A stretch of DNA of 41,911 nt, taken from an uncultured Synergistaceae bacterium. Its GTDB lineage: Bacteria > Synergistota > Synergistia > Synergistales > Aminiphilaceae. The position numbers were made by a program, and so were the translations under genes. Shown here in pieces: positions 8,147 through 17,026 of this stretch (position 1 is the stretch's first letter; the number at the start of each line of letters is the position of its first letter). The notes below the pieces were generated by a model. That model did not search any database. It was not told where the DNA came from and saw only the letters and a list, made by a program, of their open reading frames with translations. The stretch spans positions 1-41,911 of the forward strand of contig CALMLW010000061.1 of the NCBI GenBank assembly GCA_937868015.1. The letters run 5' to 3'.

Positions 8147-9799
8147 TTACTCTCCCCCATACATGGCGGGGACCAGTTCCACGGCCCGGCGGAGCATCCG
8201 GGGGAAGACGTCGAAGGCATACCCCTCGTGGATGCGTTCGGTGTGTTTGTGGGCATCCTTGCCGATGGGCCCCAGGTTCAGCACCGGGATGTGCAACGTC
8301 TGCAACTCCTGCACCGGCAGACGGTAATCCACGCCGTAGGCGGGGACGTTGCGGATATAGGCCTCCATGCCCTCGGGATCCTCGGAGTATCCGCAGTAGC
8401 TCAGGTCCGAGATACCTTCGTAGAAGGGGCGAATTTCCAGGGCCACGCCGAAGCGATCCCGGGCCTCCGCCGCCACGCGGGAAGCCAAGCGGAGCATGGC
8501 CCGATCCCCCACCGTTTCCCCCCGGTTTCCCCGATGGGGGTACCAGGGCATGAGGAAGCCCACCACCACCAGGGGCCCCTTTTCCCCCGCCAGGGTCACG
8601 CAAGCATCCGCCGCCGCCAGGGCACGGTCCCGCTCATCCCCCGGAGCTTCCCGGGCGGCCCTTTCCACCAAGGTGTCGGCTTCGGGACCCACGCGATCCC
8701 GGGCCTTGGAGAGGAGCTCCTCGAAGGTCATCACCCGGGCCTCCCGGGGTCTGGGGTGCACCCGGGGCTTGCCCCGGGCGGCAAAACGGGCCGAGGCCTC
8801 TTCCTGGCGATCCAGGGCGTTTCGCTGGGCCTCCAGGGCCAGGGACCGGAGGAGATCCAGAACCTGGCAGGGATTTTTGCTCGCGGTGAAGTAGCTGAAG
8901 TACGCCACGGAGCGCTCCGGGATGGAGGCGGAGTACTCTCCCCTCAGGTCCCGGTGCTTCATGCAGGCCAGGGGGGTAAAGGCCTCGCCGCCCCCCTCGT
9001 CGGCCAGGTCCGGGTTTCCCTCCGCCAGGCGCAGGAGCTCCCCCAGCACGGCGGCGGAGTTGAGCCCCTCGTAGTACTCGCCGAGATGGGCCTCGCATCC
9101 CACCACGAGGAAAAAGGGATTGATCTTTCCCGCCGATCCGGTGTACACCCGGGCCAAGGCCTCGTCCCCCATGCCGATGGAGGGTTCCGTATCGATGCAA
9201 GCCAGATAGCGCAGCCCCCGCTCCCGCTGGAGCCGCTCCAGGTGGGGCAGGGCGGCGAGCATGCCCCCGGAGCTGTTCTCCTCGTCGGGGACGAAGAGCA
9301 CCGCCACGTGGGTGCGCAGGGTCTCCCGCCGGGTGGAGGCCTCGGCCAACACGCCGATGCAGCCGGTGACGCCGCACTTCATGTCCGCCACCCCTCGGCC
9401 GAAGAGCCATTCCCCCGAGGCCAGATCCCGGGCCGCGTCGTCGTCCATGGGCATTTCTCCGATGCGGGCGGTGTAGGCTTCGGCGTCGAAGGCCAGGGGA
9501 GCCAGGGGGCCACAGACCTTGACATCCACCACATCCATGTGCCCCGTGAGGATCACCGTGTCCCCCGAACCCTCGGGGGCTCGCACCAGGGCAAAGACCA
9601 GGTGGCGCCCCAAGGGGTCTCCTTCCCAGGGAAGGAGCATGAGGTCCTCGGCGTGTTCTTGGAAGTAGGGCAAATCGGCCAGGTGTTCCACGATGCGCCG
9701 CGCCACGGCATTTTCTCGGTCGCCGGAGGGGGAGACGCTGGGAGATGCCACTATATCGAGCAACAGGGGGCGGAGGTAGGATCGGGACAAAAACGGCAC
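8147..9799 (-). CDS. rocB: M20 family peptidase, RocB-like (arginine utilisation type)
   Basis: A 550-residue cytoplasmic metallopeptidase of the M20 family, matching the long RocB form rather than the shorter ArgE/DapE forms. Metal and catalytic motifs are in order: TGHMDVVDV (His-87, Asp-89), GRGVADMKCG (Asp-139) and PDEENSSGG (catalytic Glu-173, metal ligand Glu-174). RocB is named from arginine-utilisation operons, but its exact substrate is not well established, so the symbol marks homology only. The start is GTG 9799 with AAAGGAG nine bases upstream on the minus strand. It is followed by a strong terminator. The neighbour upstream on the same strand is an AsmA/TamB-like gene 178 bases away. 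A role in peptide or amino-acid breakdown fits a peptide-fermenting anaerobe. Confidence 0.9.
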   Translation of the reverse strand: MPFLSRSYLRPLLLDIVASPSVSPSGDRENAVARRIVEHLADLPYFQEHAEDLMLLPWEGDPLGRHLVFALVRAPEGSGDTVILTGHMDVVDVKVCGPLAPLAFDAEAYTARIGEMPMDDDAARDLASGEWLFGRGVADMKCGVTGCIGVLAEASTRRETLRTHVAVLFVPDEENSSGGMLAALPHLERLQRERGLRYLACIDTEPSIGMGDEALARVYTGSAGKINPFFLVVGCEAHLGEYYEGLNSAAVLGELLRLAEGNPDLADEGGGEAFTPLACMKHRDLRGEYSASIPERSVAYFSYFTASKNPCQVLDLLRSLALEAQRNALDRQEEASARFAARGKPRVHPRPREARVMTFEELLSKARDRVGPEADTLVERAAREAPGDERDRALAAADACVTLAGEKGPLVVVGFLMPWYPHRGNRGETVGDRAMLRLASRVAAEARDRFGVALEIRPFYEGISDLSYCGYSEDPEGMEAYIRNVPAYGVDYRLPVQELQTLHIPVLNLGPIGKDAHKHTERIHEGYAFDVFPRMLRRAVELVPAMYGGE

Positions 9800-9977
9800 A
9801 AGAGATCGCTCCTTTTCGTGGTCGCGAGATCACAGGATCCCCGCTGGACTAAAAATACCACTCCCAAGCCCCTGCGTCAAAAAAAATGGGAGGCCCCGCC
9901 ACTTCTTCCGTTAAACTCCCCGGAGGGCGCATCTCCTCCGCCTCGCCGGGTGATCCCCCAACAACGGGATCTCAGTT

Positions 9978-12900
9978 CTATTTAAAAAGGGTGTCCAGCA
10001 CGGCGTCCTTGATGGCATCCTCCAGATTCGGCGCCGCCGTGGGCTCCGCTTCCACGGGGGCTTGCCCTTCTTCAGGAGATGGCTTGGGGCCCTCGGGCAA
10101 AATGCCGTCGGGAAGGGGCACCTCGATGCCCCCCGGCAACGAGATGGTCTTCTCCGGCGCCGGAGCGGGCTTCTCGGGGGAGGGAGACGCGCCGTCCCCT
10201 TGCCCGGGAGCCTTCGACTCCACCTGCAGGTCAGATATCTTGGGGCTCGCCGCCCTTCCCCCCACCTTGAGGCTCACGGCGCGAAAATCCTGCTTCGCCC
10301 CTCCGTCGGCAAAGCCCTTCAGGGCTCCTTTCAGGATGTCTTTCACCGAGGCTCCCCCTCCGATGCCCTCCAAAAGCCCCCCCTGCACTCCTCCCGTGAG
10401 GGCGTTGAGCACCTGGGCATTCACGACGCCCTTCACCGCCAGGTTCAACTTACCCTCGGGCCCCACGGTGCCCTGGGCCTCGAGGCTTCGGTAAAGGGGA
10501 TCCCCCTCCCAGGGCACCGCCTTGGTGCCCTCCTGCAAGGTCAGCTGGGCCCCCTGTACCGAGAAGGGAGCCTTGAGGAGCTGGTAGCGTACCCCGGAAG
10601 CCCCGTGCAGGGTGGCGACGAGGTTCACCCAGGGATAACCCGTCACGGCTCCTTCCCGGGATTGGAACAACCCCTTCCCCGAGAACTCTCCCTTGAAGGC
10701 GTTGCCCTTGCCCTTGAAATCCACGGTGGCGGTACCCCCTACGGTCCCCGAAGCTTGGGAGAGGGCCCGCAGGGTGGCCCCCAGGTCCACCTCGGCCAAA
10801 GCGGCCTGGAGCTCCCATCCTCCGGTGCCCAGGTTCATGCGGAGCCCCAGAGCGGCGTCTCCCCCGTGGAAGAGGGCCTTGATCGCGGGGGCCGCCAGGA
10901 CGTTTTTCTGCACGGAAAAGGGCGCTTTCACCCCCGTGGCGCTGAGCCCCAGGAAGCCCACCCGCTCCGAAGTGAGCTCCCCTGACCCCTCCAGGGCCCC
11001 CGGGGTTCCCTTCAGGAAAAAACGGAGGTTCATCTTGCCCTGAATCCCCTTGTCCCGAAGGGCGGGGACCCGCCGGAGCAGGGAGGCCAGATCCAACCCC
11101 TCCCCCGAGCCCTTAAGGTCCAGGGCGTACCCCTGGGGTCCGGGGCGCATCATCCCCGAAAAGGAGAAGGGGGTCCCCTCCACCGCGCCTCGGGCGGAGG
11201 TAAGGCGGATTTCTCCCGGGGTTCCCTCCAGGGACACCGAGGCGTCCGCCAGGGCGGCCCCCTCCACCGTCACCGTGGGGAAGGTGGCGTCCAGGGCGAA
11301 GCGCGGAGCCGCCAAGCCTCCCCCCAGGGAAAAATTCACGGTGCCCTGTCCCCCCAAGGCGACGGGAAGGCCCAGATCCTTGCCCAGGGCCCCCAACCCC
11401 AGATCCCGGATCGATCCCTTGAAATCGAGCGCGCCCTCCTCTCCGGCCCTTTCCGGCAGCTTCGCCGTCCCCGAAAGCGCCAGGGAGCCCCCCGCGATCC
11501 TCCCTTCCCCCCGCTCCACCACGAGGCGGTTTCCCTCGGCGCGGAGGGCGAGGGTCGGGCGATCCACCCCCGCCCCGGCCCAGGCCAGGCGCGCCGCCCG
11601 GAGGGTCAGGGGGCCTTCGAGGGCGGGCTTTCCTCCCGTCACCCGCCCCGATCCCCGGATTTCCAGGTCGCTCACCCCCAGCTGATCCAGGGCCCGCAGG
11701 CTCTTCCAGGAGAGGGCGGCCTCCACCAAGATCTTTTCCGGCGAGCCACTGGCCTTCCAGCTCAGCGTCCCCGTCCCCTTGACCCCCGATCCCTTCAGCG
11801 CCGGGAAGGCCCCGGCAAGGTTTTCCAGCGCCAGGGCTTCTCCTTTGCCCTTTAGGTCTAGGGTCACCCCTTTGCCCCCGAGCCCCCCCACGCTCCCCGA
11901 GGCGGAAAAAACGCCCCCTTTCCAGGTGAGGGATGCGGCGTTCACCGCCAGGGTGTTCCCCCGGAGGGCAAATTTGACCACCGGCTTGCTCAGCGTCTCC
12001 CCCGCCAGAATGATCTGGGGGGCGGAGACGATTCCCGAAATCTGGGGCGCTCCGGGATCCCCCTTGAGGGTCACCGCCACGCTCGCCTCTCCCCGGGGTT
12101 TGAGCTCCCGGAGCTCGGGGAAAAGGGCCTCTAGACGGGCCAGATCCAGCCTGGTCGCCTTAAACTCCAAATTCATGTCTATTTTCTTCCCCCAGGACGC
12201 CGTGCCGGAGAGGGTCAGGGGGGAGCCGAACCCCTGGGCCCGGGCGGCGACGTGGAAGGTCTTTCCATCGCGGAGCTTCACGTCCGCCGCCACCTGCTCC
12301 AGCTTATGCCCCCGGCCGCTCAGGGAGGGGGCCACCAGGGTCATCCGACCCTCCAGGGCGGAGCCCGATCCCTTCAGATCCAGGGAGATCTTTTCCACCA
12401 TCCCCTGAAGGTCCCCCAGGGCGGGGAAGGCCTGGGCCACCTGGGCAAGATCCCCTTTGGCGCCCCTCATCTGAAGCGCCACGGTGGGGGGCAGGTTGCG
12501 CAGGCCCAACGCCAGGGTGCCCCGCAGTGAGGCGCCGAAGACCGAGGCCTCGATCCCGGCGACTTTGAGCAGGGCGGGGGTGAAGGAAAAACGCCCCGAG
12601 GCCCGGTCCACCGTCACGCCGGAGAACTTTCCCCCTTCCAGGGTGGCGTCCCCCGAGATCCGGGGGTTCTTCCAGGTGCCCCCGCTCTGGATCGCCAGGG
12701 AAAGCCTTCCCCGAAGGGCCCCCTCGGTCTCGGGCCAAAGGGCTCCCACCTCCGATCCCTCGAGGCCCTCCACGGTGCCCCACAGCCCCAGCTCGGGGAG
12801 CACGCTCCCCTGGAGGAGAACCTTCCCCTGACCCACGCGAAGATCCAGCTCTGCCACGGCCAGGGCGTCCCCTTGGAACGCGAGCGTCCCCTTCCCCGAA

Positions 12901-13436
12901 AGGGATAGGGGGGTCTTGCCGGGACCCTGCCATCGCCCGTCGAGCTCCAGGGCCACCGTCGATCCCCCCAGGGAGATCCTCGCCCGGGAGGCCAAAAGCG
13001 TCCCGGCGGGGGTGGTGAGGACGCTGTCCGAAAAGGTCACCCGACCCACCAGCGAGCTCCCCCCGCCCCCTTCGCCCTTGATCGTGGCAAAAAACCTCCC
13101 CAGGCGGTCGGCATCCCCCCGGGCCCCCGCGATCTCCACGTCGGAGATGATGGCCCCCCCGCGCAAGAAGGCCAAAAGAGACACCGCCAGAGAGATCCGG
13201 TCCGCCTCAAAGAGGGTCACGCCGTCTTTTTCCAGGGCCACCCGGGTCACCGTGTACCCCCGCAGGGGGTTTCCCGTCACGTCCCCCAGAAGAAGTTCGC
13301 CCCCCAACGAATCCCGCACGGCGGACTGGGCCTGGTCTTTCACCAGATCCGTGGCTCCGTCGACGAAAAACACCCCGCCCACCACGACCGCGAGCAGAGC
13401 ACCGATGACCAACCCCACCACTTTTTTCCGCGCCAT
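9978..13436 (-). CDS. AsmA/TamB-like large envelope protein
   Basis: A 1152-residue protein with one N-terminal membrane helix (about residues 7-27, VVGLVIGALLAVVVGGVFFV) and a very long, repetitive beta-rich body. The segment LFEADRISLAVSLLAFLRGG followed by ISDVEIAGARG is the recognisable N-terminal AsmA/TamB pattern. The body repeats short Gly-rich strands of the kind L-x-G-x-G-x-L throughout. The last 90 residues are Pro/Glu-rich, ending in a short helix (AIKDAVLDTLFK). In diderm bacteria such proteins span the periplasm and move phospholipid or help outer-membrane assembly; whether this one does either is inference. The start is ATG 13436 (complement) after AAGGAGG. It is transcribed away from the efflux operon, with a shared 323-base upstream region. 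Family membership is secure; subfamily is not. Confidence 0.8.
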   Translation of the reverse strand: MARKKVVGLVIGALLAVVVGGVFFVDGATDLVKDQAQSAVRDSLGGELLLGDVTGNPLRGYTVTRVALEKDGVTLFEADRISLAVSLLAFLRGGAIISDVEIAGARGDADRLGRFFATIKGEGGGGSSLVGRVTFSDSVLTTPAGTLLASRARISLGGSTVALELDGRWQGPGKTPLSLSGKGTLAFQGDALAVAELDLRVGQGKVLLQGSVLPELGLWGTVEGLEGSEVGALWPETEGALRGRLSLAIQSGGTWKNPRISGDATLEGGKFSGVTVDRASGRFSFTPALLKVAGIEASVFGASLRGTLALGLRNLPPTVALQMRGAKGDLAQVAQAFPALGDLQGMVEKISLDLKGSGSALEGRMTLVAPSLSGRGHKLEQVAADVKLRDGKTFHVAARAQGFGSPLTLSGTASWGKKIDMNLEFKATRLDLARLEALFPELRELKPRGEASVAVTLKGDPGAPQISGIVSAPQIILAGETLSKPVVKFALRGNTLAVNAASLTWKGGVFSASGSVGGLGGKGVTLDLKGKGEALALENLAGAFPALKGSGVKGTGTLSWKASGSPEKILVEAALSWKSLRALDQLGVSDLEIRGSGRVTGGKPALEGPLTLRAARLAWAGAGVDRPTLALRAEGNRLVVERGEGRIAGGSLALSGTAKLPERAGEEGALDFKGSIRDLGLGALGKDLGLPVALGGQGTVNFSLGGGLAAPRFALDATFPTVTVEGAALADASVSLEGTPGEIRLTSARGAVEGTPFSFSGMMRPGPQGYALDLKGSGEGLDLASLLRRVPALRDKGIQGKMNLRFFLKGTPGALEGSGELTSERVGFLGLSATGVKAPFSVQKNVLAAPAIKALFHGGDAALGLRMNLGTGGWELQAALAEVDLGATLRALSQASGTVGGTATVDFKGKGNAFKGEFSGKGLFQSREGAVTGYPWVNLVATLHGASGVRYQLLKAPFSVQGAQLTLQEGTKAVPWEGDPLYRSLEAQGTVGPEGKLNLAVKGVVNAQVLNALTGGVQGGLLEGIGGGASVKDILKGALKGFADGGAKQDFRAVSLKVGGRAASPKISDLQVESKAPGQGDGASPSPEKPAPAPEKTISLPGGIEVPLPDGILPEGPKPSPEEGQAPVEAEPTAAPNLEDAIKDAVLDTLFK

Positions 13437-13555
13437 GGAGCCTCCTTCCCGACCCGTCCCGGCGGGCGCCCCGGAATCCCGCGCCCTTTATCGGGATAGA
13501 TCGACAGCTATTCTTTGCTGCGCCCCTTCGTGATGCGCCCGGAGCGCCTAGGTCC

Positions 13556-13564
13556 ATTCTAACA
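13556..13564 (-). promoter_or_regulatory. Extended -10 promoter candidate for the AsmA/TamB-like gene
   Basis: On the minus strand this reads TG-T-TAGAAT: an extended -10 with five of six matches to TATAAT. No good -35 is present, which is acceptable for extended -10 promoters. It lies about 120 bases upstream of the start codon. Confidence 0.5.
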
Positions 13565-13631
13565 CATTCCTTCCCTCGCCTTGCCCCTTCCTGCCCCGGG
13601 GAGGAAAGCTCCCCTTTTTCGGGGCCTAACC

Positions 13632-13656
13632 GGTAAAATCATACCGTATTTTTACC
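13632..13656. promoter_or_regulatory. Nested palindrome, candidate operator of the efflux operon
   Basis: The outer arms GGTAAAA (13632-13638) and TTTTACC (13650-13656) enclose inner arms ATAC (13641-13644) and GTAT (13646-13649). The left part also reads GGTA-N6-TACC (13632-13645). The site is the AT-rich core of a GC-rich divergent intergenic region, 104 bases before the TolC-like start and upstream of the AsmA/TamB-like promoter candidate. A regulator-binding site is likely by position and symmetry; which regulator is unknown. Confidence 0.5.
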
Positions 13657-13759
13657 CTCCAGGGGGCCTCCGGGGCGTGGTACTCTAAAAAAGACGCCCG
13701 AAAGCATCGGGGCCCTGGGGTCCTCGGAGCCGCTGCGGGCGGGGAAGGAGCGTGTTTCC

Positions 13760-15055
13760 GTGACCCATTTCCCTAGAAAAATCTCCGGGGGGGCGTTCCG
13801 GCTCCGGAGCGGGCCAGGGGTCCTTCTGGCTCTCCTACTTTTCGCCTCGGGGGCGGAGGCCGATCGGAGCGATCCCCCGGTCCTCTCCCTGGAGGCCTGT
13901 TTGGCGATGGCGGAGGCCCATCACCCGGAGCTCCGGGGGGCAGAGGCCGAGGAGCGCATGGAACGGGCCCGGCTCCGGCAGATCGCCGCCCGGAAAGGGG
14001 TGTTGGTGGACGCCACCGCCACGGAGAGCCACCCCGCCCGAGGGGAGGCCAGCCACGGCCTGGGCATCGCCGCTGGGGTCAAGATCTACGACGCGGGAAG
14101 GGACCATCGGGAAGAGGAGGCCCAGGAGCTCGCCGTGGAGGGAGCCCGGTGGAAGAGGATAAATTTAAATCAGACCCTCCGCGCTGCGGTGAAGCGGGCC
14201 TACATCGACCTTCTCCTGGCCGAGGCCACGGAGCGCCAGGCCCAGGCCACAGAGAAGGCCTTCGAAGATCACCTCGCCACCGCCCGGGGCTTTTACGAGG
14301 CGGGGACGAAGTCCCGCATCGACGTCACCAAGGCCGAGGTGGACCGGGGCAACGCCCACACCGCCCTGGTGAAGGCCCGCTCCGCCCGGGATCTCGCGGA
14401 GGCCACTCTGGTCAACGCCATGGGGATCTCTTCCATGCCCCCCTTCAAAACCGTCGACCTCTCCCCCGATCTATCCCCCGTACCCCCGGAAGCCGAGCTA
14501 TGGGCCCAGGCCCTGGAGCGTCGGGGAGATCTCCGGGCCGCCCGGCTCCAGGAGAGGGCGGGGCGCCTCAAGACCGAGGCCGCCGCCCGGGGATACGCCC
14601 CCACTGCCCGGCTCCAGGGCTCCTGGGGGTACGAGGGGGCCCGCTTTCCCCTGGAGGAAAATGGCCGGGTCTCCCTCACCGTCTCCTGGCCCGTGGCGGA
14701 TGGGGGGGCCACCCGGGGCGCCACGGAGGAATCCCGGGCCCGGGAGGACTCCCTGGCGGCGGCTTCGGAGGTGCTGCGCCAGCGCATCGCCCTGGAGATC
14801 CGCCGGGCCCTGCGCTCCCTGGAAGAGGCCGAGGCCCAGCGGGAGAACCAGGAGCTCGTGGTGCGCCAGGCCGAGGAGAACCTGGCCCTGGCCACCGGGC
14901 GCTACGAGGCGGGGGTGGGCAGCGCCCTGGAAGTCACCGATGCCGTGCTGGCCCTGAACGACGCCCGCCTGGCGTCTTACAGGATACGCTACGGCGCCGC
15001 CGCCGCCCGGGCCGATCTGGAGCAGGCCACGGGAGGGAAGGAGCCCATTCCATGA
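13760..15055 (+). CDS. TolC-like outer-membrane efflux protein
   Basis: A 431-residue outer-membrane channel of the TolC/OEP family, first gene of a four-gene efflux operon. The start is GTG 13760, nine bases after AAGGAG. The signal peptide is visible (a basic start, then GVLLALLLFASGAEA). Two OEP repeats follow: LSLEACLAMAEAHHPELRGA opens the first, and long amphipathic helices include the hallmark ARGFYEAGTKSRIDVTKAEV and, in the second repeat, ATGRYEAGVGSALEVTDAV. These helices build the trans-periplasmic tunnel as a trimer. Its TGA overlaps the next ATG (ATGA at 15052-15055), so translation is coupled to the adaptor. Its presence shows that this organism has an outer membrane. Confidence 0.93.
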   Translation: MTHFPRKISGGAFRLRSGPGVLLALLLFASGAEADRSDPPVLSLEACLAMAEAHHPELRGAEAEERMERARLRQIAARKGVLVDATATESHPARGEASHGLGIAAGVKIYDAGRDHREEEAQELAVEGARWKRINLNQTLRAAVKRAYIDLLLAEATERQAQATEKAFEDHLATARGFYEAGTKSRIDVTKAEVDRGNAHTALVKARSARDLAEATLVNAMGISSMPPFKTVDLSPDLSPVPPEAELWAQALERRGDLRAARLQERAGRLKTEAAARGYAPTARLQGSWGYEGARFPLEENGRVSLTVSWPVADGGATRGATEESRAREDSLAAASEVLRQRIALEIRRALRSLEEAEAQRENQELVVRQAEENLALATGRYEAGVGSALEVTDAVLALNDARLASYRIRYGAAAARADLEQATGGKEPIP

Positions 15056-16284
15056 AAAAACTTCTGATATTTTCCCTCGTCGTCGCCCTGGGGGGAGGCG
15101 GGGGTTGGTATGCCCTGGCCCCGGGGGAGGAGGGGGTCCAATTTGCCACCGTGCCCCTGGAGCGGCAGGACATGGTTTCGACGGTGACGGCCACGGGGCG
15201 GATCGAAGCGGTCTCCGTGGTGGCGGTGGGCACCCAGGTGTCCGGCACCATCATGGCCATTTCCGTCGACTTCAACGACCGGGTCCACCGAGGGCAGGTC
15301 ATCGCTCTGCTGGATCCTTCCATCCTTCAATCCCAGGTGGAACAGCAGGAGGCCAATCTCTCCCTGGCCCAGGCGGGCGTGGCCCGGGCCAGCGCCACCG
15401 TGGCCGACGCGGAGCGCACCTTCCGCCGCCAGAAGGAGCTCTTTTCCCGTCGCCTCATCGCCCAGAGCGAGGTGGATGCGGCGGAAACGACGCTGCTCAC
15501 CGCCCGGGCCGGACGCCAGGAGGCCCAGGCTAAGGTGGCCCAGGCCCGGGCCTCCCTGAAGCAAGCCCGGGAGAACCTGGGATACGCCCGCATCATCTCC
15601 CCCACGGACGGCACGGTCATCGATCGCAAGGTGGACGTGGGGCAGACCGTGGCGGCGAGCTTCCAGACCCCCACCCTCTTTTCCATCGCCGAGGACCTCA
15701 CCCGGATGCAGATCGAAGCCCACGTGGACGAGGCGGACATCGGGCGCGTCACCGAGGGGCAGGACGTGGAGTTTCGGGTCGACGCCCACCCAGGAAAACT
15801 TTTTCGGGGCACGGTCACCCAGGTACGGCTGGCCCCCGCAGTGACGGAAAACGTGGTGACCTACACCACCGTGATCCGGGTGGATAACGAGGAGCTCCTG
15901 CTAAAGCCCGGCATGACCGCCACGGTCACCATCATCACGGAACGTCGCCCCCAGGTGCTTCGGGTGCCTGCGGCGGCCCTGCGCTTTGCCCCCCCCGAAG
16001 CCCCCTCCTCCTCCGCCTCGGGGGCCATGCCCGGGATGGGGCCCACCTTCCCGCGCCGCCCCAACGGCGGACGCCATGGCGCCGGGCGATCGGGGCCCCG
16101 GATCTGGGTCCTCTCGGAGGACGCCCCCTGGCCCGTGGCCGTGGTTCCGGGGATCTCCGACGGATCCTTCGTGGAGATCTTGTCGGGGGACCTGCGAGAG
16201 GGGCAACCCATCATCACCTCGGCGACGAAGGTGCCCGGCACCTCCCGGTGGCAGCGCCTCCTCGCCTCCGGCGGGGGCCCATGA
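15052..16284 (+). CDS. MacA-like periplasmic efflux adaptor
   Basis: A 410-residue membrane-fusion (HlyD/MacA family) adaptor linking the inner-membrane ABC transporter to the TolC-like channel. It opens with a membrane anchor (MKKLLIFSLVVALGGGGG). The barrel-sandwich half-motifs flank the hairpin: VGTQVSGTIMAISVDFNDRV at the front and YARIISPTDGTVIDRKVDVG at the back. Between them is a coiled-coil hairpin of about 100 residues. A beta-barrel domain follows (ADIGRVTEGQDVEFRVDAHP), then a Pro/Gly-rich insertion and a membrane-proximal domain. The longer open frame upstream overlaps the TolC-like gene out of phase and is not coding. The start ATG overlaps the previous stop, and the stop in turn overlaps the next ATG (16281-16284). 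Confidence 0.93.
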   Translation: MKKLLIFSLVVALGGGGGWYALAPGEEGVQFATVPLERQDMVSTVTATGRIEAVSVVAVGTQVSGTIMAISVDFNDRVHRGQVIALLDPSILQSQVEQQEANLSLAQAGVARASATVADAERTFRRQKELFSRRLIAQSEVDAAETTLLTARAGRQEAQAKVAQARASLKQARENLGYARIISPTDGTVIDRKVDVGQTVAASFQTPTLFSIAEDLTRMQIEAHVDEADIGRVTEGQDVEFRVDAHPGKLFRGTVTQVRLAPAVTENVVTYTTVIRVDNEELLLKPGMTATVTIITERRPQVLRVPAAALRFAPPEAPSSSASGAMPGMGPTFPRRPNGGRHGAGRSGPRIWVLSEDAPWPVAVVPGISDGSFVEILSGDLREGQPIITSATKVPGTSRWQRLLASGGGP

Positions 16285-17024
16285 CCTCCCCGGGGACCCA
16301 AGGAGGCGCCCCGGAAATTCCCCCGCTGTTGGAAGTTCGGGGCGTCACCAAAATCTACCGCACCGGCGACGGAGAGCTTCGCGCCCTGGACCACGTGAGC
16401 TTCACCGTGCTCCGGGGGGAATTTGTGGCCATCATGGGGCACTCGGGGTCGGGCAAATCCACCATGATGAACGTCTTGGGGTGCCTGGACTCCCCCACCG
16501 ACGGGACCTACCGCCTGGACGGCCGGGATGTGGGGCACCTCTCCCGGGACGAGCTGGCCCGGGTGCGCAACGAGAAGATCGGCTTTGTCTTCCAGGGCTT
16601 TCACCTCCTCCCTCGGGCCACGGCCCTGGAAAACGTGGAGCTTCCCCTGCTCTACGCCGGGGTATCCTCTCGCCTCCGAGGGACCCGGGCCTCCGCCATG
16701 CTGGATCGAGTGGGGCTGGAGCACCGCAAGGGACACCGTCCCAACCAGATGTCCGGGGGACAACAGCAACGGGTGGCCATCGCCCGGGCCCTGGTGGCGG
16801 ACGCTCCCCTGATCTTGGCGGACGAACCCACGGGAAACCTGGATTCCCATACCAGCGACGAGATCATGGAGCTCTTTGCGGCGCTCCACCGGGAGGGCAA
16901 GACTGTGGTGCTGGTGACCCACGAGGCGGATATCGCCGCTTGGGCCCGGCGAGTGTTGCGTTTCGCCGACGGGCGGCTGGTGGAGGACCTTTCCACCCCG
17001 GGGCGCCCCCCAAAGGAGGCCTGA
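16281..17024 (+). CDS. MacB-type ABC transporter ATP-binding protein
   Basis: A 247-residue ATPase of the LolD/MacB subfamily, a separate chain rather than fused to the permease as in E. coli MacB. All motifs are intact: Walker A GHSGSGKST (residues 53-61), Q-loop FVFQGFHLLP, signature MSGGQQQR (from 157), Walker B LILADEP (Asp-181, Glu-182), D-loop GNLD and H-loop VTHE. The start is ATG 16281, overlapping the adaptor stop; an upstream in-frame ATG (16248) would lie inside the adaptor gene. It energises the mechanotransmission cycle of the neighbouring permease. The substrate may be a peptide, lipid, antibiotic or signal; nothing in the sequence decides this. Confidence 0.95.
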   Translation: MTSPGTQGGAPEIPPLLEVRGVTKIYRTGDGELRALDHVSFTVLRGEFVAIMGHSGSGKSTMMNVLGCLDSPTDGTYRLDGRDVGHLSRDELARVRNEKIGFVFQGFHLLPRATALENVELPLLYAGVSSRLRGTRASAMLDRVGLEHRKGHRPNQMSGGQQQRVAIARALVADAPLILADEPTGNLDSHTSDEIMELFAALHREGKTVVLVTHEADIAAWARRVLRFADGRLVEDLSTPGRPPKEA

Positions 17025-17026
17025 AC

